From Aggregatibacter actinomycetemcomitans (lineage in GTDB: Bacteria; Pseudomonadota; Gammaproteobacteria; Enterobacterales; Pasteurellaceae), in the NCBI RefSeq assembly GCF_003130205.1, contig NZ_NRDF01000001.1:248001-312000 (forward strand): DNA of 64,000 bases. The letters run 5' to 3'. Within the stretch, counting starts at the first letter, position 1. Every line of letters begins with the position of its first letter. The notes below the pieces were generated by a model. The model had not been told where the DNA came from and searched no databases. It worked only from the letters and a program-made list of their open reading frames with translations. Both the position numbers and the translations under genes were made by a program. Below, one piece after another: positions 8,161 to 17,902 of this stretch.

Positions 8161-9078
8161 TTATAAAGGGGATGAGGTAAATAACATCAATAAAATCGGG
8201 GGCGTAATGTTGGTAATAAAGCCAAAACTAAACGCCAGCGGTAACACTTCCATGCCACCCGCTTTTTGGATAATCGGCAGGGTGACATCCAGTGCCGTGG
8301 CGCCGGCAAAGCCTACCGCCGTAGAGCGATAGTTTTGCATAAATAATGGGATAATAAACAAGCTAATAAGTTCACGGGATAAATCATTAAAAAAAGCAAT
8401 GCTGCCCCAAATCGGTCCCCAGGCGTTGCTTAGGGTGACGCTGGATAACGAATACCAGCCGAATCCGGACGATACCGCCAAGCCTTGCACCACCGGCACG
8501 GACAATACCTGCGCGCCGACAATACCGCCCAACAACGAGGTCAGCATAAAAATCACGCCCATTGTCAAGCCCCGTTTGTTGAAAAACACTGCCCGCATGG
8601 AAATCCCATTGTTGCGCAGTTGTACGCCCACACAGAAAATCATTACGACCAGCACATAAGTGGTGGTGTTGTGGGAAAGGGCAAAATGCCCTTTCATCAA
8701 CCAACCGACGAAAAAACCTATCGCCACAACGGTGCATAATTTCAATGAATCCGGCAAAATACGCCGGCGGGAAGGCATTTTTTCTGCGTGATGTTTTAAC
8801 GGCTGCGGATGCAGTTTGTCGTAAACCAACAAGCCGATGAAGTTAAAACCTTGCGTAAATAAAATAAAGGTCAGGGCATAAACGCCGATTTGCGGTAGTT
8901 GTTGTGCTAAATCATTCAGTTGACCGAGGGAAAACCCCATGGAGAACAAAATCATGTAAAGCAGAACCATGGTCAATCGACCTAACGCGTGCAAAATCGC
9001 CTGATTTTGCGTTTTGACCGCGTAGCCGACAAACATCGGTACTAAAATAATGAGCAAACCTTCGTACACCGTGAACAT
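8161..9078 (-). CDS. lysO: Lysine exporter LysO family protein (YbjE-like)
   Basis: LysO in Escherichia coli exports L-lysine and confers resistance to thialysine. This 305-residue inner-membrane protein has about eight hydrophobic segments. It carries the family motifs SSGFGWYSLSSVTLS and FAGATALDVTLPIIQKAGG, which contain conserved polar and acidic residues in membrane helices. A hydrophilic loop (HPQPLKHHAEKMPSRRR) separates the N-terminal part from the core. cls follows on the same strand after 13 bases. The substrate is inferred from the family. Confidence 0.85.
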   Translation of the reverse strand: MFTVYEGLLIILVPMFVGYAVKTQNQAILHALGRLTMVLLYMILFSMGFSLGQLNDLAQQLPQIGVYALTFILFTQGFNFIGLLVYDKLHPQPLKHHAEKMPSRRRILPDSLKLCTVVAIGFFVGWLMKGHFALSHNTTTYVLVVMIFCVGVQLRNNGISMRAVFFNKRGLTMGVIFMLTSLLGGIVGAQVLSVPVVQGLAVSSGFGWYSLSSVTLSNAWGPIWGSIAFFNDLSRELISLFIIPLFMQNYRSTAVGFAGATALDVTLPIIQKAGGMEVLPLAFSFGFITNITPPILLMLFTSSPL

Positions 9079-9199
9079 ACCTTAGAATTATAGTTAGACG
9101 CGAAGTATAGCACTTTTCTGCCACCCCGCCTAATTGCGCGCCGGTAACGCGGTTGTTGTATGCTACAATGTCGTCCATGATTTCCCATTGAATTTCCTC

Positions 9200-9877
9200 A
9201 TGACATTTCAAATTGTATTTCAACATCCTGATTTTATTGTCATTAACAAACCGAACGGGATAAGCGTACACAAAGACGATGCCGACATCGGTTTAACCCG
9301 ACTGGTGGCGCAACAGCTCGGCGTGCCGCAGGTTTGGCTGGTACACCGGTTGGATAAAGCCACCTCGGGGTTGTTAATGTTGGCACTAAATGAACCGACC
9401 GCCGTGACGTTGTCGCAAAAATTCGCTCATCACCAAATCCAAAAAACCTATATTGCACTGGCAACCCACAAGCCAAAGAAAAAGCAGGGGAGAATCAGCG
9501 GTGATATGCAGAAAGCCCGTCGGGGTGCCTGGAAGCTGAGCCAAAGCAAAGAAAACCCCGCCGTGACGGATTTCGTCTCGCATAGTCTCGCACCGAATTT
9601 GCGCTTATTTATTCTGCGACCGAAAACCGGCAAAACCCACCAACTGCGCGTCGCCATGAAAAGTTTAGGTAGCCCGATTTTAGGCGATGCCTTGTATGGC
9701 GGCGATAGCGCCGAACGCACCTATCTGCACGCCTATCAATTATCGTTTGACTATTTCGGACAGGCGGTTCAAATTAAAGGGGAACCGCTCAAAGACGAAA
9801 AGTGCGGTGATTTTTTTCAGCGCTTTTGGGCAGACATCGAAAAATACGTCAATGCCGACGCCGAAAAAACACCTTAA
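9200..9877 (+). CDS. RluA-family RNA pseudouridine synthase
   Basis: The protein isomerises specific uridines in RNA to pseudouridine. The 225-residue product has the catalytic motif VHRLDKATSGLLMLA with the invariant Asp, the KTYIAL segment, and the C-terminal RPKTGKTHQLRVAMKSLGSP typical of the RluA group. It lacks an N-terminal S4 domain, so it is one of the short RluA-like proteins, and the target RNA site cannot be read from sequence. The frame is open from 9134, but homologous sequence begins at the ATG at 9200 (MTFQIVFQHPDF). Confidence 0.88.
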   Translation: MTFQIVFQHPDFIVINKPNGISVHKDDADIGLTRLVAQQLGVPQVWLVHRLDKATSGLLMLALNEPTAVTLSQKFAHHQIQKTYIALATHKPKKKQGRISGDMQKARRGAWKLSQSKENPAVTDFVSHSLAPNLRLFILRPKTGKTHQLRVAMKSLGSPILGDALYGGDSAERTYLHAYQLSFDYFGQAVQIKGEPLKDEKCGDFFQRFWADIEKYVNADAEKTP

Positions 9878-9921
9878 AATTTGACCGCACTTTTTGGCAA
9901 TAAAACCCAGGGAATCCCGTT

Positions 9922-10785
9922 ATGCAGACGAAAATCAAAACAACGTCATACCAAAAAGCAATTATTTGCATGATCTTTGCCTACATCAGCATTGCCTTGA
10001 TGGGCGTGTTTGTTAAATACGCCTCCGACGAATTGCCTTCCAGTGAAATTTTGTTTTCCCGCTTTCTTATCGGCTTTATTTTTTTATTGCCTTTCATGAT
10101 TCGCGACGGTGATTTCAAGGTGGAACTCAGCCAATGGCCGTTTCTCGTCATGCGCAATCTTGCCGGCATCGCCAGTATGTTGCTGACGTTTTACGCCATC
10201 AAATATTTGCCTATTTCCATCGCCGTGTTACTGATGAACACTTCGGCGCTATTCGTGCCTTTATTGCTGTTTGTGTTACGCACCCGAACCCCGTTGAAAG
10301 TGCTGGCGTGCAGTTTTCTCGGTTTTGCGGGCGTTTCCATTATCATGCTGACGGATTCCGCCAAGCATTTTGAACTTCTGCATATCGGTTATGCGCTAGG
10401 CGCGGCATTTTTAGCCGCCATGGCGTTCATCAGCTTGCAGGAATTGAACAAGCACAACTCCCCGAAAAACATCGTGTTCTATTTCCATTTACTCGGCTCC
10501 CTGTTGCTGCCGCTATTTTTCGCCGCACAATGGGAAGTTCCTACGGTGCACGGATTGCTTTTATTGCTCTTGGTGGGCGGTTTCGGGTTAATCTTCCAAT
10601 TATTGCTCACCCGCGCCTTTAAATACGCCCCGGCGAACGTCATCACCCCGTTTGCTTTCACCGGCGTGATTTTTTCCAGCATTTGCGACTGGTTGTTCTG
10701 GTACAACGTACCGACCCTCAATTTTTGGATCGGCTCACTGGTCATCATCCTGTCCGTCAGCTTATTGGCGAAAATGCGCCGTTAA
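9922..10785 (+). CDS. EamA/DMT-family inner-membrane transporter
   Basis: This 287-residue protein has ten predicted membrane helices in two EamA repeats. The first covers about residues 12-140 and includes SSEILFSRFLIGFIF and RNLAGIASMLLTFYAIKYLP. The second covers about 155-285 and includes LLTRAFKYAPANVITPFAFTG. Such drug/metabolite transporters move small metabolites, amino acids or lipids, but the substrate cannot be predicted. It starts 44 bases after the pseudouridine synthase gene, beyond an uptake sequence (ACCGCACTTTTT, 9884-9895), and is likely to have its own transcript. Confidence 0.85.
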   Translation: MQTKIKTTSYQKAIICMIFAYISIALMGVFVKYASDELPSSEILFSRFLIGFIFLLPFMIRDGDFKVELSQWPFLVMRNLAGIASMLLTFYAIKYLPISIAVLLMNTSALFVPLLLFVLRTRTPLKVLACSFLGFAGVSIIMLTDSAKHFELLHIGYALGAAFLAAMAFISLQELNKHNSPKNIVFYFHLLGSLLLPLFFAAQWEVPTVHGLLLLLLVGGFGLIFQLLLTRAFKYAPANVITPFAFTGVIFSSICDWLFWYNVPTLNFWIGSLVIILSVSLLAKMRR

Positions 10786-10867
10786 ATGTATAAATTATTT
10801 CCCCGAAACCCACGGCTTTTCGTTACAATAGCGCATTTTTAACATTTTATTTCAAGGGAGAAAACAC

Positions 10868-11191
10868 ATGGAATACCCAATTTGCCCATCCTGCAAAGGC
10901 GAAAACACCTATCACGATTCCATCCAATTCGTCTGCCCCGATTGCGGACACGAATGGACCGGCAACGAAAGCGAAGAACACGACGATGATCAGCTCATCG
11001 TCAAAGACAGCAACGGCAATTTACTCGCTGACGGCGACGACGTGCTGCTCATCAAAGACTTAAAACTCAAAGGCTCTTCCGAGGTGTTAAAGAAAGGCAC
11101 CAAATTCAAAAACATCCGCCTCACCCACGGCGACCACAACGTCGATTGCGGCAAAATTATGCTGAAATCGGAGTTTTTGAAGAAGGCGTAG
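10868..11191 (+). CDS. yjdM: Zinc-ribbon protein YjdM (PhnA-like)
   Basis: This 107-residue soluble protein has an N-terminal zinc ribbon with Cys6, Cys9, Cys23 and Cys26 ([12 protein letters not shown] and [10 protein letters not shown]). A PhnA-type beta barrel follows, starting near residue 45 ([20 protein letters not shown]) and ending with the typical [19 protein letters not shown]. The old name PhnA suggested alkylphosphonate use, but the Escherichia coli homologue is not part of that pathway and the function remains unclear. AAGGGAGAAAAC lies upstream of the ATG. An uptake-sequence hairpin follows the gene. Confidence 0.92.
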   Translation: MEYPICPSCKGENTYHDSIQFVCPDCGHEWTGNESEEHDDDQLIVKDSNGNLLADGDDVLLIKDLKLKGSSEVLKKGTKFKNIRLTHGDHNVDCGKIMLKSEFLKKA

Positions 11192-11202
11192 GTAATAAGT
11201 AG

Positions 11203-11236
11203 AAAAAAGTGCGGTTGATTTTCACTGCACTTTTTT
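11203..11236 (+). terminator. Uptake-sequence hairpin terminator after yjdM
   Basis: AAAAAAGTGC at 11203-11212 pairs with GCACTTTTTT at 11227-11236. The left arm contains a full uptake sequence (AAGTGCGGT) and the right arm a degenerate one. The terminal T run makes it a plausible rho-independent terminator for yjdM. Confidence 0.65.
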
Positions 11237-11307
11237 GTTATCCACACCTAATTCATCGCTGATACGCTCATCTAATCAACAGTATATCTTTTAAACAGGA
11301 GAATCTT

Positions 11308-12847
11308 ATGTACATAAAAACATGGTTGGCTTTGTTGGTGGGGTTGGTGATTCCAGGGGCAGTGTGGGCGAATCCGCCGCAGGCATAGGATCCGTTGGCG
11401 GAGACGCCTTATTTTAATAAAACGGATAGCGGCTATGATTTAATTCTCGCCGAAAATCTACCGCACTTTGGAGGCGAAGGTGAACGGGGAAGCCGTGAAA
11501 TTCTGTGCCTTTGAGAAAATCGTGTATGTGCAGCAGCCGCTTGAGCCGGATTACCAAACGCTGAATATTTATGTGCCGGAAGCGTATTTTAACGACGGCA
11601 GCATTAACGGTTTTACGGCGCAAACCGCACCGATTTTCCTGCCGAATGCAGTGGGCGGTTATATGCCGGCGAAGGCTGCGACCTATGATGCGAAAAGGGT
11701 TGGCGGCAGCGATAAACCGAATGCGATTTTGACCGCACTTTCCAAGGGTTATGTGGTGGCGAGTGTGGGTGCACGCGGGCGGACGCTGGAAAAAGACGGA
11801 AAATATACCGGCAAAGCACCGGCGGCGATTATCGATTTGAAATCGGCGGTGCGTTATTTGCATTTCAACGATGACGTGATGCCGGGCTATGCCAATAAAA
11901 TTATTTCTAACGGTACCAGTACCGGCGGGGCGTTGTCCGCTTTGTTAGGCGCGAGCGGTGATAATCAGGACTATGCCTATTATTTAAAACAAGCGGGAGC
12001 GGCAGAGGCGAGCGATGCGATTTTTGCGGTTTCCGCTTATTGCACGATTACCAATCTGGAGCACGCCGACAGCGCTTATGAATGGGAGTTTAACGGCTTA
12101 AATGAGTATCGTCGTATGGATATGAGTCGTTTAAATGCAGACAGTTATAACGACCGTTCGCAAGCGGCGGCAAAAGCCACGATTGACGGCATATTAACGG
12201 CAGAGGAAATTACGCTGTCCGATCAGCTAAAAGCCGAATTCCCGTCTTATGTAAACCGTCTGAAATTGAAAGATGAAAAGGGCAATGCGCTGACATTAGA
12301 CGCGCAAGGCAACGGTTCCTTTAAGGATTATGTGAAATCGGTGATTGTGCGGGCGGCGGATAGGGCGCGTAAAAGCGGCGTTTCTTTTGAAGATAAACCT
12401 TGGGTGCAACTGAGCAAAGAAGGTGTTAGCGATATTGATTGGGACGGTTATATTCACTCGGAAAAACGGATGAAATCGCCGCCGGCATTTGACGCACTGA
12501 ACTTGAGCTCGGGCGAGAATAATTTATTCGGCACGGAAACCGTGAATAATCAGCATTTCACGACGTTTTCGTGGCAGCACAGTACGGAAAAAGGCAAAAT
12601 GGCGGATAAAAATATCGTGCGCTTAATGAACGCCATGAATTATGTGGAGCAGAGCAAAACGCAATATTGGCGCATTCGCGTCGGCACCTCCGACCGCGAT
12701 GCTTTTCACGCCATCGGTGCTATGTTAGCCATAAAATTGCATATGGCAGACAAACAGGTGGATTATGAAACCCCATGGGGCGTACCGCACTCGGGGGATT
12801 ATGATTTGGATGCGTTGTTTCAGTGGGTGGATAGTATTAGCAAATAG
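11308..12847 (+). pseudogene. Secreted subtype-B tannase / feruloyl-esterase-like protein, broken
   Basis: From the ATG at 11308 a signal peptide (MYIKTWLALLVGLVIPGAVW, then A) is followed by a TAG stop at 11386. The same frame would continue DPLAETPYFNKTDSGYD, and then a shift near 11440-11468 leads into the main frame, which is open to 12847 (about 459 codons from a TTG at 11468). The main part is an alpha/beta hydrolase with NGTSTGGALSALLGASG (nucleophile Ser), an acidic residue in GTSDRDAFHAIG, and a late His in GVPHSGDYDLDALFQW. It resembles subtype B tannases, which split gallate esters. Two lesions suggest a pseudogene. A short product starting inside is possible but would lack a signal peptide. 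Confidence 0.75.
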
Positions 12848-13099
12848 TTTACGGGAATGGTAAAAGTGCGGTGGTATTTTTATATAAAATATCGGCACTA
12901 CGCACTATTGTAGAGGACGATTGTTGAGCTTTTAGCTATTAAAACATTGGACTTATTCCGCTGAGGCGTGAAATAGCAATGTAATGCCTGGAAATGGTTA
13001 AAAAATAACCGCCTCTAATTTAGAGGAAATATAAAAGCAAAAACGGCACTTTTTATAAAGCACCGTTGTATGTAAGCACATAAGCGCAGTTGTTTCACA

Positions 13100-14473
13100 T
13101 TATTTTTTTACGGAATAATAACCCGCCATGGAACTGTAAACCGCATTTTCGGCCTGAATTACGTTATATTTGGCTTGTAAAATAGAGAGTTGGGAATTTT
13201 TTTCGGTATTTGCAGCAGTTAACCATTCGCGTAATTCGGATACACCTGCATTATACCGGTTGCGGTAGTACTGCGTAATGCGCTGGTTGTAAATGTAGGT
13301 TTTTTGGGCATTAGTAAAGCGTTTTTTGGCTTGCGTAAATGAGAAATAATTAGTATCCACATCATTTAATGCGACAGTGATACTTTTTTCATAATTCAAA
13401 CGCGCTGTTTCATAATCTGCTTCGGAAATTTTTACATTCCATTTAACAGTATTCCAGTTTAAGAACGGCAGACTAATACCTAATGCACCTCCACCGATAA
13501 GTGTATTTGTTGCACTATTCAATTTTTTACCGCTCGAATTTAAGCTACCGCCTAAGGTAATTTCCGGGAACCAACTTTTTTCAGTCGCTTTAACATTTTT
13601 AAATGCACTACTTAAGCGTGCTTGATAACCTTTTATATCAGGGCGATTGGCGATGACGGAAACCGGTACGTTCAAATTCACACCGATGGTTTTTACTTTC
13701 AAAATATGCGGGAAGGTAATTTTCAGTGTTTCGTCCGGCTTTAAGTTAAGTAAATTGCGGAGTGTTTGTTCTGCAGTTTTACGATTGAGTTGATAAGTGA
13801 TTAGATTATTACGTGCTGTTAACACTGCCTGTTGCGCTTGATCCACACTGATACTATCTGCCACACCCTGTGCCAGGCGATCTCGCATAATTTTGCTGAT
13901 GTCGGTGTAATATTTAATACTTTCCTTTGTTGTACTAATGGCATCGTTTAAATAGGCGATTTGGTAATAGGTGGTAATCACAGAATTAATTAAGGAAAGT
14001 TTAGTAGACTCCATATCCTGAACTGTGGCTTTATGTGCCCACTCCGCCGCGTCCGCAGTATCTGCTAAACGAAACCATAAATCTAAGGTATAGCTGACAT
14101 TTAAAGAACCTGTGTGACTGATCGTTGAGTTACCGCCGGTTTTTATATTCTTCTGTGCTGTAGAACGGGTGGAACCGCTGAATGCAGGAACTAGGGCTGC
14201 ACCGGCAAGATTCGCACTATAAAGGGAGCGATTAACGGAAATCGCGGCTTTGGCTAAATCTTTATTATTCAATAGGGCTTTTTCGACCACACGATTTAAC
14301 TGAGCATCTTTATAAAGCCTCCACCAATCACTTTTAATATTGTATTGTTTGGTGATTTCTTCATATTGTTTGTAATTCTTAAGGCTCGCCCGATAAGAAT
14401 CGCCAATATTGGCACAGCCCGTGAGGGTCGTTGCCACCACTACAGTTAAGGTTAATTTTTTTATTGTAAACAT
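13100..14473 (-). CDS. TolC-like outer-membrane efflux lipoprotein (NodT family)
   Basis: This 457-residue protein has a lipoprotein signal ending in LTGC with Cys20 as the lipidation site. Two outer-membrane-efflux repeats follow, with long helical stretches and segments such as SYTLDLWFRLADTADAAEWA that are typical of this family. Such trimers form the outer-membrane channel of tripartite pumps. It starts 75 bases after macB on the same strand and so likely serves MacAB. An uptake sequence (14494-14503) lies in the gap. The exact partner is an inference from gene order. Confidence 0.9.
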   Translation of the reverse strand: MFTIKKLTLTVVVATTLTGCANIGDSYRASLKNYKQYEEITKQYNIKSDWWRLYKDAQLNRVVEKALLNNKDLAKAAISVNRSLYSANLAGAALVPAFSGSTRSTAQKNIKTGGNSTISHTGSLNVSYTLDLWFRLADTADAAEWAHKATVQDMESTKLSLINSVITTYYQIAYLNDAISTTKESIKYYTDISKIMRDRLAQGVADSISVDQAQQAVLTARNNLITYQLNRKTAEQTLRNLLNLKPDETLKITFPHILKVKTIGVNLNVPVSVIANRPDIKGYQARLSSAFKNVKATEKSWFPEITLGGSLNSSGKKLNSATNTLIGGGALGISLPFLNWNTVKWNVKISEADYETARLNYEKSITVALNDVDTNYFSFTQAKKRFTNAQKTYIYNQRITQYYRNRYNAGVSELREWLTAANTEKNSQLSILQAKYNVIQAENAVYSSMAGYYSVKK

Positions 14474-14548
14474 TGTTTTTCCCTTTTTTATAAAAGTGCG
14501 GTCAAAAATTGTAGAGAATTCTAACCCCTCTTTTGTATTTTACAAAAT

Positions 14549-16483
14549 TTATTCTTGCGCCAACGCTGTAATCGGATTTAATTCTGCTGCTTTTTTTGCC
14601 GGCATATAGCCGAATAACACGCCGATTAGGGTGGAGAATACTACGGCGGTAACAATGGATGCGGTGGAAAAATCCATGCTGAAATCGGTTATAAAACTGT
14701 TGAACAACACGCCGATGAGGACAGATAACAAAATTCCGGCCACGCCACCGATTAAGCAAATTAACACCGCTTCAATTAAGAACTGCTGTAAAATATTAAT
14801 CTGATGGGCGCCGATTGCCATGCGTACACCAATTTCTTTTGTACGTTCCGTCACTGACACTAACATAATGTTCATCACGCCGATACCGCCTACAATTAAG
14901 GAAATAAAAGCGATAGAAGAGATGAGTAATTTCATCGTGCCGGTAGTATTTTCGATAGTCTGCTTGATAGTATCGCTGTTCATGATAAAAAAGTCTTTTT
15001 TACCATGCAGAGATTTCAATAATTCCGTGAGGCTTTTTTCCGCCACGGTAGAATTTACATCATCACTAATTTTTACTGTAATGGAACTAATTCGACTGCC
15101 CCCGGTAATTTTATTTAATACGGTACTATAAGGAGAATATAGATTTAACGAATTACCGGGAAATCCGCCCAGCTGTTGATCTGATACCACGCCAATGACA
15201 CGAAATGGTCGCTTATTAAAAATCACCGTTTTGCCAAGGGGATTTTCGTTGGCAAAAATGGCTTTTTTTGCACTTTCGTCCAGCACAACCACCTGGTTGC
15301 TTTGATCCACATCGTCCTCGGTTAATAGACGGCCCTGTTTTAACTTCAAGCCCTCCACATCAAAATATTGCTCACCGATACCATATAAATTGGCGGATGT
15401 GAAGGATTTGTTACCGACCACTAAAATGCCGCCGGAAGAGGTATTTGGGGTCACACTTTGAATATAACTTTGTTTTGATAATGTATTGGCATCGCTGATT
15501 TTTAGGTTTTGAATGTGCCGTGAACGGCGGTCACCGAAACCATTACCGTTAAAAATCGTCATGGTATTTGTGCCGATACCACGAATATTTTCCAAAATCT
15601 TTTGTTGTGAACCGTTTCCTAACGCCACCACGGAAACGACGGAAGTAATCCCGATGATAATTCCCAGCATGGTCAGCAATGAGCGCATTTTGTGCGCCAC
15701 AATGGCACTGACGGACATACGGAAAGCTTCCATCAGTTGATCTTTGCTGAAACCGAAACGACCTTTAAAAACACTTGGATTTTTAACCGCACTTTTTACC
15801 TGATGCTTTTGCGTATCACTGATAATTTCACCGTCTTTGATTTCAATGATCCGATTGGCACTGGCAGCAATGTGCTTGTCGTGAGTCACCATAATAATGG
15901 TGTGGCCTTCCTCGTGCAGTTGACGGAGGATTTCCATGACATTTTCACCGCTGTGCGAATCTAGCGCACCTGTGGGTTCGTCGGCAAGGATAATTTCTCC
16001 GCCGTTCATCAATGCACGGGCAATACTGACTCTCTGTTGTTGACCGCCTGAAAGCTGGTTCGGCTTGTTTTGCCATTTATCGCCCAATCCCAGTTTTTCC
16101 AATAATTGTTTGGCACGTTCCAAGCGTTGGCTTTGTGGCATTCCCGCATAAATTGCAGGTAAGGCGACGTTTTCTGCGGCGTTTAAGCTGCTTAATAGGT
16201 TATAACGTTGGAAAATAAAACCGAATTTTTGGCTGCGTAAATCGGAAAGCTGATCGTTAGTTAATTCAATGGTTTCTTTCCCGTCAATTTTGTATGAACC
16301 GCCGGTTGTCGTGTCCAAACAACCAATGATATTCATCAGTGTGGATTTGCCTGAACCGGATTGTCCCATAATGGCGACAAAATCGCCTTTTTCGATGGAA
16401 AGGGAAATGTCTTTTAAAACATGAACGCGGTTTTCACCTTCGCCAAAATAACGGTTGAGCTGCTTGATTTCAATTATATTCAT
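14549..16483 (-). CDS. macB: MacB: macrolide export ATP-binding/permease protein
   Basis: MacB is the mechanotransmitting ABC transporter of a MacAB-TolC pump that exports macrolides, heat-stable toxins or peptides from the periplasm. The 644-residue protein has an N-terminal ATPase with Walker A GQSGSGKST, signature LSGGQQQR and Walker B IILADEPTGALD. A first membrane helix is near residues 275-295 (MRSLLTMLGIIIGITSVV). A large periplasmic domain and three C-terminal helices ending in GYMPAKKAAELNPITAL follow. The ATG at 16483 (MNIIEIKQLNRYF) is preferred to the upstream extension, which runs into the macA end. It follows macA after 19 bases. Confidence 0.96.
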   Translation of the reverse strand: MNIIEIKQLNRYFGEGENRVHVLKDISLSIEKGDFVAIMGQSGSGKSTLMNIIGCLDTTTGGSYKIDGKETIELTNDQLSDLRSQKFGFIFQRYNLLSSLNAAENVALPAIYAGMPQSQRLERAKQLLEKLGLGDKWQNKPNQLSGGQQQRVSIARALMNGGEIILADEPTGALDSHSGENVMEILRQLHEEGHTIIMVTHDKHIAASANRIIEIKDGEIISDTQKHQVKSAVKNPSVFKGRFGFSKDQLMEAFRMSVSAIVAHKMRSLLTMLGIIIGITSVVSVVALGNGSQQKILENIRGIGTNTMTIFNGNGFGDRRSRHIQNLKISDANTLSKQSYIQSVTPNTSSGGILVVGNKSFTSANLYGIGEQYFDVEGLKLKQGRLLTEDDVDQSNQVVVLDESAKKAIFANENPLGKTVIFNKRPFRVIGVVSDQQLGGFPGNSLNLYSPYSTVLNKITGGSRISSITVKISDDVNSTVAEKSLTELLKSLHGKKDFFIMNSDTIKQTIENTTGTMKLLISSIAFISLIVGGIGVMNIMLVSVTERTKEIGVRMAIGAHQINILQQFLIEAVLICLIGGVAGILLSVLIGVLFNSFITDFSMDFSTASIVTAVVFSTLIGVLFGYMPAKKAAELNPITALAQE

Positions 16484-16502
16484 CGTCGAAACCCACCGCA
16501 CT

Positions 16503-17681
16503 TTAGAAGATAATCGGGGCATCGGGATCACCGAAGGTTTCACCGGCAGCAACTTGTGAAATCACTACTTTTTCGCCTTCCGTTAAACCGGATTTTACTT
16601 CCGTTTGGAAATCATTTTGCACGCCGATTTCAATTTCCCGTTCCTGTGTTGTATTGCCGTTTAGTACATTGACTACATATTTGTCTTGCTGCTTTTGCAC
16701 TGCCAAATTCGGAATAAACAACACATTTTGCACATCGGCAATTTTAATGTTATTTTCCGTGGTCATACCAATGCGCAAAACATGTTCGGGATTTTCAACG
16801 ATAATGTTGGCGTAGTAATATACTGCATTGCTGCTTGAACCGGAGGAGGAACCGGAACTTGAACTGTTTGAGCTTGAATTGTCGCTGATGGTGGTTGTTG
16901 CCGGGTCTACGGAATCAATTTTGGCGTGATAAACGGTTTTGTTATCGGATAAAATAGTGAAGGTCACCTCTTGCCCCGCTTTGACTTTGGTAATATCGCC
17001 TTCGGAAATCTCCGGTTTAATCCGCATTTTGCTCAAATCCGCCACTTTAATGATGGTCGGCGTGGTTTGATTGGAGTTCACCGTTTGCCCTTCGGATACC
17101 GGTGTGGAAATCACCGTGCCGTCAATCGGGGAGGTGATTTTGGTGTAGCCCACGTTGGTTTCGGCGGTGTTCACTTCAATTTCCGCCTGTTTAATATTTT
17201 CCTGCACCACGTCCATTTCCGCTTTGGCATTATTCAAGGTGGCTTTAGCGGTATTTAATGTGTCCAATGAAGTGGCTTTTTGCCCGTATAATTTGGACAA
17301 GCGATTGTAATTGGAAAGCGCCACATCGTAAGCGGTTTTGCGTGCAATTAATTGGGCTTGATAACTCGCCAAGGCGGCTTTGCGGGTGTTTAACGTATTA
17401 ATTTGGGTGGTGGAATCAATCTCAGCAATTAAATCGCCTTTTTTCACCTGTTGTCCCAGTTTGACATAAAGTTTGGTGACTTTCCCTGACACTTGCGCGC
17501 CCACATCAACGGTGTTGGTGCTTTCGATGGAACCGGTAGCAACCACGTTCTTTTCAATATTGCCGCGTTTGACTTCTTCCGTTAAGTAAGTGGTTTGTGC
17601 GCCGGAATCACGTACAAAAAAATAACCGCCGGTAATCACAGCGGCTGCAATAGCAGTAATAATAAGAGGTTTTTTCGTCAT
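16503..17681 (-). CDS. macA: MacA: periplasmic adaptor (membrane fusion) protein
   Basis: MacA links MacB to the outer-membrane channel and stimulates its ATPase. The 392-residue protein has an N-terminal membrane anchor (residues 5-23), a lipoyl-type half-motif (VDVGAQVSGKVTKLYVKLGQ), a coiled-coil hairpin (about 95-175), the second lipoyl half (ITSPIDGTVI), and beta-barrel and membrane-proximal domains. An unusual serine-rich linker spans residues 266-285 in the barrel region. It is the first gene of macA-macB-channel and is divergent from glnS across 221 bases. Confidence 0.95.
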   Translation of the reverse strand: MTKKPLIITAIAAAVITGGYFFVRDSGAQTTYLTEEVKRGNIEKNVVATGSIESTNTVDVGAQVSGKVTKLYVKLGQQVKKGDLIAEIDSTTQINTLNTRKAALASYQAQLIARKTAYDVALSNYNRLSKLYGQKATSLDTLNTAKATLNNAKAEMDVVQENIKQAEIEVNTAETNVGYTKITSPIDGTVISTPVSEGQTVNSNQTTPTIIKVADLSKMRIKPEISEGDITKVKAGQEVTFTILSDNKTVYHAKIDSVDPATTTISDNSSSNSSSSGSSSGSSSNAVYYYANIIVENPEHVLRIGMTTENNIKIADVQNVLFIPNLAVQKQQDKYVVNVLNGNTTQEREIEIGVQNDFQTEVKSGLTEGEKVVISQVAAGETFGDPDAPIIF

Positions 17682-17902
17682 TTTTTTCTCTCATAAGTCC
17701 ACAATGAATCGCCACAATATACAACAAAACTTAAGAAATTATTAAAATTTTTAGCGCGTTGTCACTATTCTCTCAATGATATTCAGTTAAAAATAAGGGT
17801 AGTTTGCAAATTTATTGCAACAATAAGCTGCATTCCTCGCTTTTTATGCTGAAGCGTGTAGAATAGTGCGGTTATTTTTTTATGCGTTTTAATGAGAAAA
17901 CT

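Noticed and set aside
15513-15964. Plus-strand frames opposite macB
   Set aside because: Shadows of the MacB coding strand, with low-complexity products and no start signals.
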